Made by a program: the position numbers and the translations under genes | The notes under the pieces: generated by a model | What the model saw: the letters and a program-made list of their open reading frames with translations, nothing else | What the model was told of the DNA's origin: nothing | The model's database searches: none | In this document: one piece after another, positions 8,579 through 16,365 of the stretch | Layout of the letters: each line of letters begins with the position of its first letter | Numbering within the stretch: position 1 is the first letter of the stretch | NCBI GenBank assembly: GCA_030447745.1 | Contig: JAUJOH010000011.1 | Span: 1 to 47,867, forward strand | Origin: Chloroflexota bacterium | Lineage (GTDB): Bacteria; Chloroflexota; Limnocylindria; Limnocylindrales; CSP1-4 | Length of the DNA stretch: 47,867 nt | Reading direction: 5' to 3'

Positions 8579-8842
8579 TCAGCGGCGCGTTCCCGCGCCC
8601 TCTTCGTCCCGCCGAGCCGTGAGCCGGACCCACGCCGTCGTGGCCACCACGGCGACCACGGCGATCGCCACGACCAGCCCGAGCGCGAGGACCGGGTCGC
8701 CGACCAGGCCCGGACCTTCGCCGGCGCTGCGCGGGTCGCCGCCCATCCCGCTCGGGCTCGGCTCGGCAGCGGCCGCCGCGGCCGGGAACACGCACATGGC
8801 CACGACGGTCCGGACCAGCGCGACGAGATCTCGGCGAGTCAC
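8579..8842 (-). CDS. Small exported membrane protein, unknown function
   Basis: An 87-residue protein with an N-terminal signal-like segment (residues 8-25, ending in an Ala-rich run), a short Pro/Gly/Ser linker, one membrane helix (about residues 49-70) and a basic Arg-rich tail. The GTG start at 8842 overlaps the TGA stop of the upstream gene as GTGA, which argues strongly for translational coupling and for this start over longer frames. I recognise no family. Its pairing with the GIDE-like gene suggests the two act together in the membrane. Confidence 0.6.
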   Translation of the reverse strand: MTRRDLVALVRTVVAMCVFPAAAAAAEPSPSGMGGDPRSAGEGPGLVGDPVLALGLVVAIAVVAVVATTAWVRLTARRDEEGAGTRR

Positions 8843-9552
8843 GTCAGACCGTCGACGATGAGCCACAGCGAACCGATCGCCGTGAGCACGAGCCCGGCCG
8901 CGAGCATGGCCGCCGCCGAGCGGGGCGCCACGGTCCGGCCCTCGGCGAGCACGCGCATGGCCTCTGGCGGCTCGAGGGTGGTGAGAACCAGCGGTCGACC
9001 GAGACCGGCCGTCAGCCGCGCGCCGTCGCCGTCCCGGACCGGCACGCCGAGGGCGATCGCGTGCTCGACCGAGGAGAGCTGCTCGATCCGCGCCCGGACC
9101 GGCGTCCCGGCCGGGAGATCGGAAGGCGCCCGACCCGGCAGATCGCCGGCCGTGCCGGCCGACTCGCGCGGCAGCACGACGAGTCCCTCCTCGAGCGCTG
9201 AGCCGTCGATCGCGATTGCGGCCAGCCCCTCGCGCAGCTCGAACGGCACGACCTGGCGCTGGTCCTCGAACGTTCGCCAGCCACGGCCGCTGCTCGCCTG
9301 CAGACGAGTCCGGCGGAAGACCAGCGGCCGGTGGTCCGGGTCCTCGAACTCCTGCTCGCTGTCGAGCCGGCCGTCCACCCGGACGTACCGCGCCGTGCCC
9401 GCGCGAGCCAGCGCGATGGCCTGCTCGACTGCGACGCGCGGCGTCGCGGCGATCAGCCGTCCGACACGCAGCCCGGGGCCGAACGACCGCAGGACCAGCC
9501 ACGCGCCGACGAGCAGCACGAGACCGGCCAGCACCAGGAGGAGGGGGATCAC
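8839..9552 (-). CDS. GIDE/MUL1-like membrane protein
   Basis: A 237-residue protein with a membrane helix at each end (about residues 2-21 and 212-234) and a soluble domain between. The middle carries the pattern of the GIDE domain (the non-RING part of mitochondrial ubiquitin ligase MUL1): RVDGRLDSEQ, a RPLVFRRTRLQ strand, GWRTFEDQRQVVPFELRE, then short strands setting AIAIDG. No RING domain follows, as is usual for bacterial members. The GTG at 9552 has TAGGAT exactly 6 nt upstream and no Shine-Dalgarno. It forms a two-gene operon with the small exported protein downstream (4-nt overlap). Family placement is by pattern recognition, moderately sure; the role is unknown. Confidence 0.6.
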   Translation of the reverse strand: MIPLLLVLAGLVLLVGAWLVLRSFGPGLRVGRLIAATPRVAVEQAIALARAGTARYVRVDGRLDSEQEFEDPDHRPLVFRRTRLQASSGRGWRTFEDQRQVVPFELREGLAAIAIDGSALEEGLVVLPRESAGTAGDLPGRAPSDLPAGTPVRARIEQLSSVEHAIALGVPVRDGDGARLTAGLGRPLVLTTLEPPEAMRVLAEGRTVAPRSAAAMLAAGLVLTAIGSLWLIVDGLT

Positions 9553-9558
9553 GCCGAG

Positions 9559-9564
9559 ATCCTA
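9559..9564 (-). promoter_or_regulatory. Leaderless -10 element (TAGGAT)
   Basis: TANNNT hexamer 6 nt upstream of the GTG at 9552, no Shine-Dalgarno. Confidence 0.55.
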
Positions 9565-9708
9565 CGTGAGCCGCGCCGCGGCGCCGACCGCCGGGCATGG
9601 AAACACCCGAAGGAACCTACTCGACGCGTGAGCGTTGATGCGATCTCCGCCACCAGCGTCGCTCGGCCCCTCCGGGCTGATGCCAACGGTACGGGCCGGC
9701 CCGTCCGC

Positions 9709-9742
9709 GGACAACCCGGTTGTCCACGAGTTTCCGTGAAAC
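9709..9742. promoter_or_regulatory. Paired palindromes (terminator or operator)
   Basis: GGACAACC-C-GGTTGTCC (9709-9725) is a perfect 8-bp palindrome with a single central base. Five nucleotides on, GTTTC-CGT-GAAAC (9730-9742) is a second perfect hairpin. They lie just past the stop of the gene ending at 9783 and about 160 bp before the GIDE-like gene's start, so either termination or operator function is possible. Confidence 0.45.
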
Positions 9743-9782
9743 CGACGTCGCTTATCCACCGTCGATCCCCAACGCGCCGCTG

Positions 9783-10370
9783 TCACCTGCCGGCTCGCCC
9801 GGTGGCCGGATCGAGCGCCGTCAGCTCGCCACCGAAGCTGCGCAGGACGAGCCGGCCGGCGATCAGCTCGGCCGCGGCCACGACGTCCGAGTGCGCCACG
9901 CGCCAGGCGACGGTTCCGTCGGCCTCGATCGCGAACGTCTCGATCTCCGCCTGGACGATCACGTGCGCGAGGCGCGTGGAGCCGAAGACGGCCACCAGCG
10001 GGGTCGCCGACCGATGCGACCAACGGAGGTCGCCCGCGCGCGCCCCCAGCCCGTAGGTGTGGAACCCGTAGCCGACGACCAGCAGCCCGGCCGTGTCCCA
10101 GAAGACCGCGACCGGGTCGTCGAAGATCGTGGAGGCGAAGCGCGCCGACCAGCCGCCGGCGGGCCCGTCGACCCGCAGCTCGGCGCGGCAGAGAGCGTCC
10201 GGCTCGGTGCTGACGAGGGGACCGTGATCGGTCAGCGCGCCACCGGCCTCGCTGAGCGCGAACACGTCCGCAGCGCGGCCGCTGCCGGCCCACCGCCAGC
10301 GCGCCCGGATGCCGCCCGGGTACTGCACGGTGGCGTTGCGCGGCTCCGGCGGGCGGCCGGGCGCGGTCAT
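9783..10370 (-). CDS. Hypothetical protein, possible beta-propeller-like fold
   Basis: A 195-residue soluble protein without signal peptide or membrane segment. It consists of alternating short beta-strand-like runs; the C-terminal ELTALDPATGR resembles the repeat unit of PQQ/WD-type propellers, but there are too few repeats for a full propeller. The ATG at 10370 is chosen as the first start after a TAGACT element (10388-10393, complement), leaving an 11-nt leader; longer frames give a low-complexity N-terminus. It is divergent from the HAD-stub/thiamine pyrophosphokinase operon. Function unknown. Confidence 0.6.
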   Translation of the reverse strand: MTAPGRPPEPRNATVQYPGGIRARWRWAGSGRAADVFALSEAGGALTDHGPLVSTEPDALCRAELRVDGPAGGWSARFASTIFDDPVAVFWDTAGLLVVGYGFHTYGLGARAGDLRWSHRSATPLVAVFGSTRLAHVIVQAEIETFAIEADGTVAWRVAHSDVVAAAELIAGRLVLRSFGGELTALDPATGRAGR

Positions 10371-10387
10371 GGCGGCATCGGCGGCGG

Positions 10388-10393
10388 AGTCTA
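10388..10393 (-). promoter_or_regulatory. Candidate -10 element (TAGACT)
   Basis: TANNNT hexamer 17 nt upstream of the ATG at 10370; a start point about 6 nt downstream of it would leave a very short leader. Confidence 0.4.
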
Positions 10394-10463
10394 GCACCGC
10401 CCGTCGGGACGCTCGCCGGCCCGTCCCGGCCGCCGCGGCGGGCTGGCGGCCATGGGTCAGCGG

Positions 10464-10469
10464 TAGCAT
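10464..10469 (+). promoter_or_regulatory. Leaderless -10 element (TAGCAT)
   Basis: TANNNT hexamer 8 nt upstream of the GTG at 10478; no Shine-Dalgarno. Confidence 0.5.
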
Positions 10470-10477
10470 TCAACGCC

Positions 10478-10615
10478 GTGGACGCCGTCATCCTCGACTG
10501 GGACGGGACGCTCGTGGACACGCTGCGAGCGCTGTATCGCGCCAACGTGGCGGTTCTTGCGAGGCATGGCCTGCCGCTCGACGAGGCCCGGCGTGCCGCC
10601 GTCGCGGAGGCGTGA
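10478..10615 (+). pseudogene. Truncated HAD-superfamily hydrolase N-terminus (45 codons)
   Basis: A 45-residue frame that begins like a phosphoglycolate-phosphatase-type HAD hydrolase: residues 2-12 read DAVILDWDGTL and continue VDT, carrying the DxDGTLxDS/T motif I with both Asp residues, followed by a cap-like helix, then a stop at 10613-10615. HAD enzymes need about 200 residues and three more motifs, none of which follows. One nucleotide after the stop comes the GTG of thiamine pyrophosphokinase. It has its own leaderless promoter, so it is probably still translated and may now serve only as a leader that couples ribosomes to the next gene. No frameshift explains the loss; the rest appears deleted. 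Confidence 0.65.
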
Positions 10616-10616
10616 C

Positions 10617-11303
10617 GTGCGTGCGCTCGTCCTCGCCGACGGCGAGCCATCCAGCCGTGCCGGGCTCGACGCGGCGTGGCCGGGCTGGCGGCGCGGCACG
10701 GTGCTGGTGGTCGCGGCCGACGGCGGCGCACGTCTCGCGGCGGCACTCGGGCTGACGATCGATAGCTGGGTCGGCGATGGTGACTCGATGGCCCCGGAGG
10801 ACGTCGCCGACCTCGAACGCCGCGGCGTGGCGGTCGAGCGCCTCCCCCTGGACAAGGACGAGTCGGACACGGAGGTGGCCGTCGCGGCCGCCGTCGGGGC
10901 GGGTGCCATGGAGATCACGGTGCTCGGTGCGCTCGGCGGTCGCCGGCTCGACCATGCCCTCGCGAACATCGGTCTCCTCGCGCACCCCGCGCTTGCCGGG
11001 CGCGCCGCGTGTCTGCTCGACGAGCGGACCCGTGTCCGGCTGATCGAGGCGCCCGGCGCGGACGGTCAGCCCGTCCGATGGCCACTCCCTGGTCGCCCGG
11101 GTGACGTCGTCTCGCTGCTCCCGTGGGGCGGCGATGTCGACGGCGTCACGACGGACGGGTTCCGCTACCCGCTCCGGGACGAGCCGCTGCCGGCCGGGCC
11201 GGCGCGCGGCCTGTCCAACGTCCGGCTTGCGCCGGACGCCGCGGTGACCGTTCGGCGGGGCCGACTGCTCGTGGTCGAGTCACCTGCTACGCTCGGCCGA
11301 TGA
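10617..11303 (+). CDS. thiN: Thiamine pyrophosphokinase
   Basis: A 228-residue thiamine pyrophosphokinase, making thiamine diphosphate from thiamine and ATP (or AMP release type) in the cytoplasm. Motifs in order: AADGGARLA (about residues 33-41), WVGDGDSM, the substrate loop PLDKDESDTE (about 77-86) and GALGGRRLDHALANI. The C-terminal part is beta-rich, as in the thiamine-binding domain. The GTG at 10617 follows the HAD stub stop by one nucleotide; an earlier in-frame start at 10557 would lie within that stub. The stop overlaps the start of the peroxiredoxin gene as ATGA, so translation is coupled. No TPP riboswitch pattern is visible upstream. Confidence 0.9.
   Translation: MRALVLADGEPSSRAGLDAAWPGWRRGTVLVVAADGGARLAAALGLTIDSWVGDGDSMAPEDVADLERRGVAVERLPLDKDESDTEVAVAAAVGAGAMEITVLGALGGRRLDHALANIGLLAHPALAGRAACLLDERTRVRLIEAPGADGQPVRWPLPGRPGDVVSLLPWGGDVDGVTTDGFRYPLRDEPLPAGPARGLSNVRLAPDAAVTVRRGRLLVVESPATLGR
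11288..11293 (+). promoter_or_regulatory. Leaderless -10 element inside thiN (TACGCT)
   Basis: TANNNT hexamer 6 nt upstream of the ATG at 11300; it may give the peroxiredoxin gene its own leaderless transcript in addition to read-through from thiN. Confidence 0.5.
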
Positions 11304-11785
11304 CGATGCCGCAGGTGGGCGACGCCGCCCCGGAGTTGGAGCTGCGGGACGAAAACGGCGCCACCCACCACCTGTCCGATCGCCGCGGCGAATGGACCGT
11401 CCTGTACTTCTACCCCAAGGACGACACGCCGGGCTGCACGGTCGAGGCATGCGAGTTCCGGGACGCGAACGAGCAGCTGGTCGGGCGGGGCGCCGAGGTC
11501 TGGGGCGTCAGCCCGCAGGGTGCCGGGAGCAAGCGCGCGTTCCGCGAGAAGTTCGGTCTGCCGTTCACGCTGCTCGCGGACGAGGAGCACGCGGCGTCCG
11601 AGGCGTACGGAGCGTGGGTCGAGAAGCAGAACTACGGCAAGACGTCGTGGGGCACGGCCCGAACCACGTTCCTGGTCGACCCCGACGGGCGGATCGCCCG
11701 GGTGTGGCCGAAGGTGAAGCCGGAGGGCCACGCGGCGGACGTGCTGCAGGCGCTCGACGAGGCACGGGCCAGCCAGGGCGCCTGA
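11300..11785 (+). CDS. bcp: Peroxiredoxin, Bcp/PrxQ type
   Basis: A 161-residue thioredoxin-fold peroxidase that reduces hydrogen and alkyl peroxides with thiols. The peroxidatic Cys46 and resolving Cys51 are in DDTPGCTVEACEFRD, giving the C-X4-C pattern of atypical 2-Cys Bcp proteins; FYPKDDTPGC and the later TFLVDPDGRI strand are standard. The ATG at 11300 overlaps the thiN stop by 4 nt (ATGA). A 13-bp perfect hairpin follows about 50 nt after the stop and probably ends the transcript. Confidence 0.95.
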   Translation: MTMPQVGDAAPELELRDENGATHHLSDRRGEWTVLYFYPKDDTPGCTVEACEFRDANEQLVGRGAEVWGVSPQGAGSKRAFREKFGLPFTLLADEEHAASEAYGAWVEKQNYGKTSWGTARTTFLVDPDGRIARVWPKVKPEGHAADVLQALDEARASQGA

Positions 11786-11833
11786 CCACGCGCTCGCGTC
11801 CCCGCGCCGGTCCACCGGGCCACGAACACGACA

Positions 11834-11867
11834 AGGCTTCGCTCGTGGGGGGATACGAGCGAAGCCT
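11834..11867 (+). terminator. Perfect 13-bp hairpin downstream of bcp
   Basis: AGGCTTCGCTCGT (11834-11846), loop GGGGGGAT, ACGAGCGAAGCCT (11855-11867). The stem is perfect but no T-run follows, so it is either an atypical terminator, an mRNA-end stabiliser or a regulatory stem in the leader of the next gene, 77 nt on. Confidence 0.5.
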
Positions 11868-11943
11868 CGGCCGGGATTGTGAGGCGCGACGCGACCGGGC
11901 GCAAGACGGATCGGCGCCGTTTCGTGTCACCAGGAGGGAGGTC

Positions 11944-12945
11944 ATGAGCGAGCAGCCGACAGACGACGGAACCGCGCGCGACCGACGAGCCGACGGAGCG
12001 ACGAGCGCGGGCGCCGCGCCGTCCGCTGCGGAGGACCCGCGTGGCGCTCCGACGGAGGGCGCAACAGCGCCACCCGCGACCGCGGACGACGCCCCGCAAC
12101 CCGCCGCCCACGGGTGGCGGCCGGGTCGCTTCATGGTCATCACGGCCCATCCCGACGACGCCGAGTTCGGGCCGGCGGCGACGGCAGCCGCCTGGATCGA
12201 CCAGGGCAGCGTCGGCTGGCTCGTCTGCTGCACGAGCGGCGACCAGGGTGGCGAGGACGCGGACCAGGATCCGCTCGAGCTGGCGGCGACCCGCGAGCGC
12301 GAGCAGCACGCCGCGGCGGCCATCGTGGGATACGAGGGCGTCACGTTCCTGCACCAACCCGACGGCGCGCTCGAGAACACACTCGCACTGCGCGAGCTCC
12401 TCGTCCGCGAGATCCGCACCTTCCGCCCGGATGCGGTCCTGGCGACCGATCCCGAGGTCATCTTCTACACCGACCGGGGCGTCAACCACACCGACCACCG
12501 AGCGGCGGGGATGGCCGCCGTCGACGCCGTCTACCCGGCAGCGCGCAACCCGATGGCGTTCCCATGGCTCACTCGCGCGGGACTCGCCAAGCACGTCGTC
12601 AAGCGCCTCTACCTCTTCTGGTCGAACCAGCCGACGGCGCGCGTGGACGTGACGGCCACCATCGACCGCAAGATCGCGGCGCTCCGCGCCCACGAGAGCC
12701 AGCTCCGCGACCCTCAGCGCATCGAGACGTGGATCCGGGGCTGGGCCGCGGACGAGGGCAAGGCGATCGGCGCCGAGGCGGCGGAGGCGCTCCGGGTCAT
12801 CGTCATCGAGGACGACGAGTCGGAGGGGCCGGCGGCGCCGGAGGTCGAGTCGGCGGAGGGTGCAGCGGACGCGGCGAGCGGGACCGTCGAGATCTTCGAC
12901 GAGGCCGCGGCGTCGCCCGCCGGGTCGGCAGCCGGCGACGAGTAG
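11944..12945 (+). CDS. PIG-L/LmbE family N-acetylglucosaminyl deacetylase-like protein
   Basis: A 333-residue zinc-dependent deacetylase-like protein of the PIG-L/LmbE group (relatives include MshB and BshB). The metal site is visible as AHPDDAEF (His69, Asp71-Asp72) and NHTDHRAAG (His183, Asp185, His186). Residues 1-57 are a Pro/Ala/Asp-rich disordered tail and the last 45 residues are acidic and Ala-rich, both unusual decorations. The ATG at 11944 has a strong AGGAGGGAGG immediately upstream. No mycothiol or bacillithiol partner gene is nearby, so the GlcNAc-conjugate substrate is open; these proteins also act in glycan and natural-product tailoring. Confidence 0.88.
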   Translation: MSEQPTDDGTARDRRADGATSAGAAPSAAEDPRGAPTEGATAPPATADDAPQPAAHGWRPGRFMVITAHPDDAEFGPAATAAAWIDQGSVGWLVCCTSGDQGGEDADQDPLELAATREREQHAAAAIVGYEGVTFLHQPDGALENTLALRELLVREIRTFRPDAVLATDPEVIFYTDRGVNHTDHRAAGMAAVDAVYPAARNPMAFPWLTRAGLAKHVVKRLYLFWSNQPTARVDVTATIDRKIAALRAHESQLRDPQRIETWIRGWAADEGKAIGAEAAEALRVIVIEDDESEGPAAPEVESAEGAADAASGTVEIFDEAAASPAGSAAGDE

Positions 12946-13058
12946 CGGTAAGACGCGGGGCCCCAGCTCCGCGGCGGCGGACCAGCGAGCTCCGGGAACG
13001 GCGCATGCGAGGGCTCTGCCGGGAGGGCCGGATTTCGGCGGTGCCAGGAGGCCGGTGG

Positions 13059-13064
13059 TAGATT
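13059..13064 (+). promoter_or_regulatory. Candidate -10 element for the respiratory operon (TAGATT)
   Basis: TANNNT hexamer about 77 nt upstream of the TTG at 13141. No convincing -35 hexamer. This would give a normal leader of about 70 nt. Confidence 0.3.
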
Positions 13065-13140
13065 CGGGCCGTCCGCCGTCGCCGACCCCTCCGTCTTTCT
13101 GACCTGAGTCGTCGCCCGTCACACGAGAGGCTCGACCTTC

Positions 13141-14976
13141 TTGGCCCTCGACCCCCAACAGGAATTCCTCGTCCAGCCGGTCGACGCGTCCTGGCTCCAG
13201 TGCAACATCGAGTGCCAGGAAGCGTGTCCCGTGGGGACCAATTGCCGTGGCTACCTGAACCTCGCGGCCGAGGGCCGCTTCGAGGAGGGGTACATCCTCG
13301 CCCGCGAGCCCAACCCTGTCTCGGCGATGTGCGCGTACGTCTGCTCCGCGCCGTGCGAGCGGGCCTGTCGTCGCGGCGACATCGACCGCCCGCTGGCCAT
13401 CCGGGCCATGAAGCGCTTCCTCGTCGAGTGGCACGAGGCAGCCGGGATCCCGGACGTCATGCCGCACATCACGCCTCGCTCAGAACGCGTCGCCGTGGTC
13501 GGCGCCGGTCCCGCCGGCATCGCCGTCGCGCGCGAGCTCGCGACCAAGGGCTTCGGCGTGACGGTCTTCGACGGCCTGCCCTACGGCGGCGGGACGATGC
13601 TCATCGGGGTGCCGGCCTTCCGGCTGCCCCGAGAGGCGATCGAGATGGACATCCGACTGGTCGAGCGGCTCGGCGTGCGGTTCGTCTACAACACGACGAT
13701 CGGCGTCGACATCCCGTTCGCGCAGCTCCAGGCGGAGTACGACGCGGTTGCGATCACGGCCGGCGCGATGAACGCCGTCATGCTCGACGTCCCCGGCGCG
13801 GACCTCGACGGCGTCCAGTACGGCGTCGACTTCATGAAGAGGGCCAACCTCGGCGAGGAGCTCGTCGTCGGCAACGACGTCGTCGTCATCGGCGGCGGGT
13901 ACACCGCGATGGACTGCTCGCGCACCAGCCTCCGGCACGGCGCGCAGAACGTCTCGATCGTCTACCGCCGGACGCGCTCGGAGCTGGTCGTCGACGAGGA
14001 GGAGCTGGGCGAGACCGAGCGAGAGGGCGTCCGGATGGAGTTCCTCGCCAGCCCCATCGAGGTGCTCGGCGAGGACGGCCACGTGTCGGGCGTCAGGTTC
14101 ATCCGCAACCGGCTCGGCGAGCCGGACGCCTCGGGTAGGCGCAGCCCGATCCCGATCGAGGGCTCGGAGTTCGTGATCAAGGCGGACGTCATCATCCCCG
14201 CCGTGTCTCAGGCCGCCGACCTGACCTTCCTGCCGGTCGAGGCGAGCTTCGAGATCAACCGCGGCCGAGTCAAGGTGGACCCGGCGACCTACGCGACGAA
14301 CGTCCGCGGCGTCTTCGCCTGCGGCGACTTCGTGACCGGCCCCACGACGCTGATCGAGGCGGCCGGCCACGGCAAGAAGTGCGCCATCGCGATCGACCGG
14401 TACCTGACCGGACGGACGGACGTGTCCGTGGCGGCGAACGTGAAGATCACGAGCTCGTGGCGGCACGACATGCCGGAACTGTACGACATCCTGCCTCGCC
14501 AGCACCTGCCGATGGTTGACCTGCCGGCACGGATGCCGTCGACGGACCCGGAGATCAACTTCACGACGCCGGTGGAGCTGGGCTACGACGCGACGCAGGC
14601 CGTCGCGGAGTCGACCCGCTGCCTGATGTGCAACTACAACATCTGGTTCGACCCCTTCCGGTGCGTCCTGTGCGGCGCCTGCGCGGACGTCTGTCCCGAG
14701 GGCGTCATCCACATGGTGGACGTCAACCAGCTCAAGACCGAGGGGCTGCTGCCGGAGATCGAGGAGTCGTACGGCTGGAACCAGGGCGCGGCGATGATCC
14801 TCGACGAGGAGCGCTGCATCCGCTGCGCCCTGTGCGTCAAGCGATGCCCATTCGACGCCATTACGATGGAGCGGTTCGAGCTCCAGGAGATCTCGACCGA
14901 CGGCCGGCTCTACAAGGAGTCGTACCGTGACGCGCAGCTCGCCGGGACGCCCGGCGTGGCGGGAGGAGCCCGTTGA
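13141..14976 (+). CDS. GltD-like FAD/NAD(P) oxidoreductase with two C-terminal 4Fe-4S clusters
   Basis: A 611-residue iron-sulfur flavoprotein, first gene of the cytochrome bc operon. The N-terminal double-cluster domain of GltD/DPD type has Cys21, 25, 29, 35 and Cys64, 68, 72, 76. Then come an FAD-binding GAGPAG (121-126), a second Rossmann GGGYTA (251-256) with VYRRTR after it (the paired Arg residues hint at NADP), and an ACGD/FAD motif at 393-396. The C-terminus adds a ferredoxin domain: Cys508, 511, 514, 518 and Cys559, 562, 565, 569, plus Cys494/497. GltD of glutamate synthase has no such extra ferredoxin. It uses a TTG start with GAGAGG upstream; no earlier start exists in frame. Its stop overlaps the cytochrome b start (TTGA). 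It most likely exchanges electrons between NAD(P)H and the quinone/cytochrome b side; supplying GltB is an alternative. Confidence 0.9.
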   Translation: MALDPQQEFLVQPVDASWLQCNIECQEACPVGTNCRGYLNLAAEGRFEEGYILAREPNPVSAMCAYVCSAPCERACRRGDIDRPLAIRAMKRFLVEWHEAAGIPDVMPHITPRSERVAVVGAGPAGIAVARELATKGFGVTVFDGLPYGGGTMLIGVPAFRLPREAIEMDIRLVERLGVRFVYNTTIGVDIPFAQLQAEYDAVAITAGAMNAVMLDVPGADLDGVQYGVDFMKRANLGEELVVGNDVVVIGGGYTAMDCSRTSLRHGAQNVSIVYRRTRSELVVDEEELGETEREGVRMEFLASPIEVLGEDGHVSGVRFIRNRLGEPDASGRRSPIPIEGSEFVIKADVIIPAVSQAADLTFLPVEASFEINRGRVKVDPATYATNVRGVFACGDFVTGPTTLIEAAGHGKKCAIAIDRYLTGRTDVSVAANVKITSSWRHDMPELYDILPRQHLPMVDLPARMPSTDPEINFTTPVELGYDATQAVAESTRCLMCNYNIWFDPFRCVLCGACADVCPEGVIHMVDVNQLKTEGLLPEIEESYGWNQGAAMILDEERCIRCALCVKRCPFDAITMERFELQEISTDGRLYKESYRDAQLAGTPGVAGGAR

Positions 14977-15701
14977 GCTTCCTCGAGCGGGTCGATCACA
15001 CGATCCGCCGGAGCGTCGTTTGGCGCTCGCTGTTCCGCAACCCGTACCCGAACGACGAGCGGTCGCGCGCGTACGCGGTCATGAACAACGTCTTCCTGCA
15101 CATCCACCCGGTGCGGGTCCGGCAGCACGCGGTCAAGTTCGCCTACACGTTCTGCCTCGGCGGGCTGTCGTTCTTCCTCTTCCTCGTGCTGACGATCACC
15201 GGCGTCTACCTGATGTTCTTCTACGTCCCCTCGGCGACCCAGGCGTACACGAACATCCTCGAGATCCAGAGCGAGGTCACGTTCGGGCTGCTGACCCGGA
15301 ACATCCACCGGTGGGCAGCGCACCTGATGGTGTTCTTCGTCTTCCTGCACATGATGCGGGTCTTCTACCACGGCGCCTACAAGCCCCCGCGCGAGTTCAA
15401 CTGGGTCGTGGGCGTGGTGCTCTTGTTCCTGACGATCATGCTCAGCTTCACGGGCTACCTGCTGCCGTGGGACCAGATCGCCTACTGGGCGATCACGATC
15501 GGCACGAACATGGGCGGCTACGCCCCGCTGCTCAACTTCCCAGTCACGCGGCTGCTGCTCGGCGGGCTCGAGGTCGGGCAGAACACGCTGCTCCGGTTCT
15601 ACGTGCTCCACATCATGGTCCTGCCGCTCGCGGCGGCGATCTTCCTTGCCGTCCACTTCTGGAGGATCAGAAAAGACGGTGGAATCAGTGGTCCTCTGTG
15701 A
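14973..15701 (+). CDS. qcrB: Cytochrome b, N-terminal (b6-type) subunit of quinol:cytochrome c reductase
   Basis: A 242-residue four-helix cytochrome b6-type subunit that binds two b hemes and moves electrons across the membrane from quinol. Heme ligands: His112 and His126 (14 apart) in helix B, His213 and His228 (15 apart, the b6/Gram-positive spacing) in helix D. GYLLPWDQIAYWA (161-173) is the conserved Qo-side segment. The TTG start at 14973 overlaps the preceding stop and has GGGAGGAG upstream. The C-terminal half of cytochrome b is the next gene, as in b6f-like complexes. Confidence 0.95.
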   Translation: MSFLERVDHTIRRSVVWRSLFRNPYPNDERSRAYAVMNNVFLHIHPVRVRQHAVKFAYTFCLGGLSFFLFLVLTITGVYLMFFYVPSATQAYTNILEIQSEVTFGLLTRNIHRWAAHLMVFFVFLHMMRVFYHGAYKPPREFNWVVGVVLLFLTIMLSFTGYLLPWDQIAYWAITIGTNMGGYAPLLNFPVTRLLLGGLEVGQNTLLRFYVLHIMVLPLAAAIFLAVHFWRIRKDGGISGPL

Positions 15702-15704
15702 CCC

Positions 15705-16337
15705 ATGACTGATACCAAGAAGCCCGAGACGAAGGTCGCGACGCCGGGGCGGGTCGTGCTGCCGGTCGATCCGTCGCGGCGGACCGAGATCGACAAGCAG
15801 CGCGTGCCGATGTCGGCGCGGCCGTACCGGCTGCTTGCGCTCGTCAAGCAGGACGCCGTCGTCCGGGTCCAGAAGGAGCCGGACGACACGGTCATGACCT
15901 GGCCGCACCTCCTGTCGATCGAGTTCCTCGCCGCGGGCGTGATGAGCGTCTTCCTGCTGCTGATGGGGCTGTTCATCAATGCGCCGCTCGAGGAGCTGGC
16001 CAACAGCAACGTGACGCCGGCGGTGGCCAAGGCGCCGTGGTACTTCCTCGGGCTGCAGGAGCTGCTGGCCTACTTCCACCCGACCGTGGCGGGCGTCCTC
16101 GTGCCCACCTTCGTGCTCGTCGGCGCCGCCCTGATCCCGTTCGTCGACCGCGGCAACGTCCTCGCCACACGCCCGTCGGAGCGCAAGACGGCGGTCATGC
16201 TGTTCACGCTGTTCTGCATCCTGGGGCTCGTGGTGACGTTCGTCGGCATCTTCTTCCGCGGCCCGGGCTACAACTTCGTCATCCCGTACCTGCCGTTCTT
16301 CGAGAACAGCTCGAACGGCCTCCACTTCGCGCTCTGA
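15705..16337 (+). CDS. Cytochrome b C-terminal subunit (subunit IV-like)
   Basis: A 210-residue protein corresponding to subunit IV of b6f-like complexes. It has a long cytoplasmic N-terminus (about 70 residues) and three membrane helices (about 74-94, 125-142, 164-184). The Qo motif equivalent to PEWY appears as KAPWYFLGLQELL (residues 109-121), i.e. Glu is replaced by Ala. The Ala change is notable because this Glu takes part in quinol proton transfer in mitochondrial and b6f enzymes; Gram-positive and related complexes often vary here. It starts 3 nt after the cytochrome b stop. Confidence 0.9.
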   Translation: MTDTKKPETKVATPGRVVLPVDPSRRTEIDKQRVPMSARPYRLLALVKQDAVVRVQKEPDDTVMTWPHLLSIEFLAAGVMSVFLLLMGLFINAPLEELANSNVTPAVAKAPWYFLGLQELLAYFHPTVAGVLVPTFVLVGAALIPFVDRGNVLATRPSERKTAVMLFTLFCILGLVVTFVGIFFRGPGYNFVIPYLPFFENSSNGLHFAL

Positions 16338-16365
16338 CGGCGCACCCGAGGACCGAGAACCACCG

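Noticed and set aside
10400-10616. Possible TPP riboswitch before thiN
   Set aside because: No CUGAGA-type conserved core or matching arms; the gap is occupied by the HAD stub and a leaderless promoter.
11632-13467. Minus-strand open frame of 611 codons
   Set aside because: Antisense to bcp, the LmbE-like gene and the start of the flavoprotein; composition is shadow-like.
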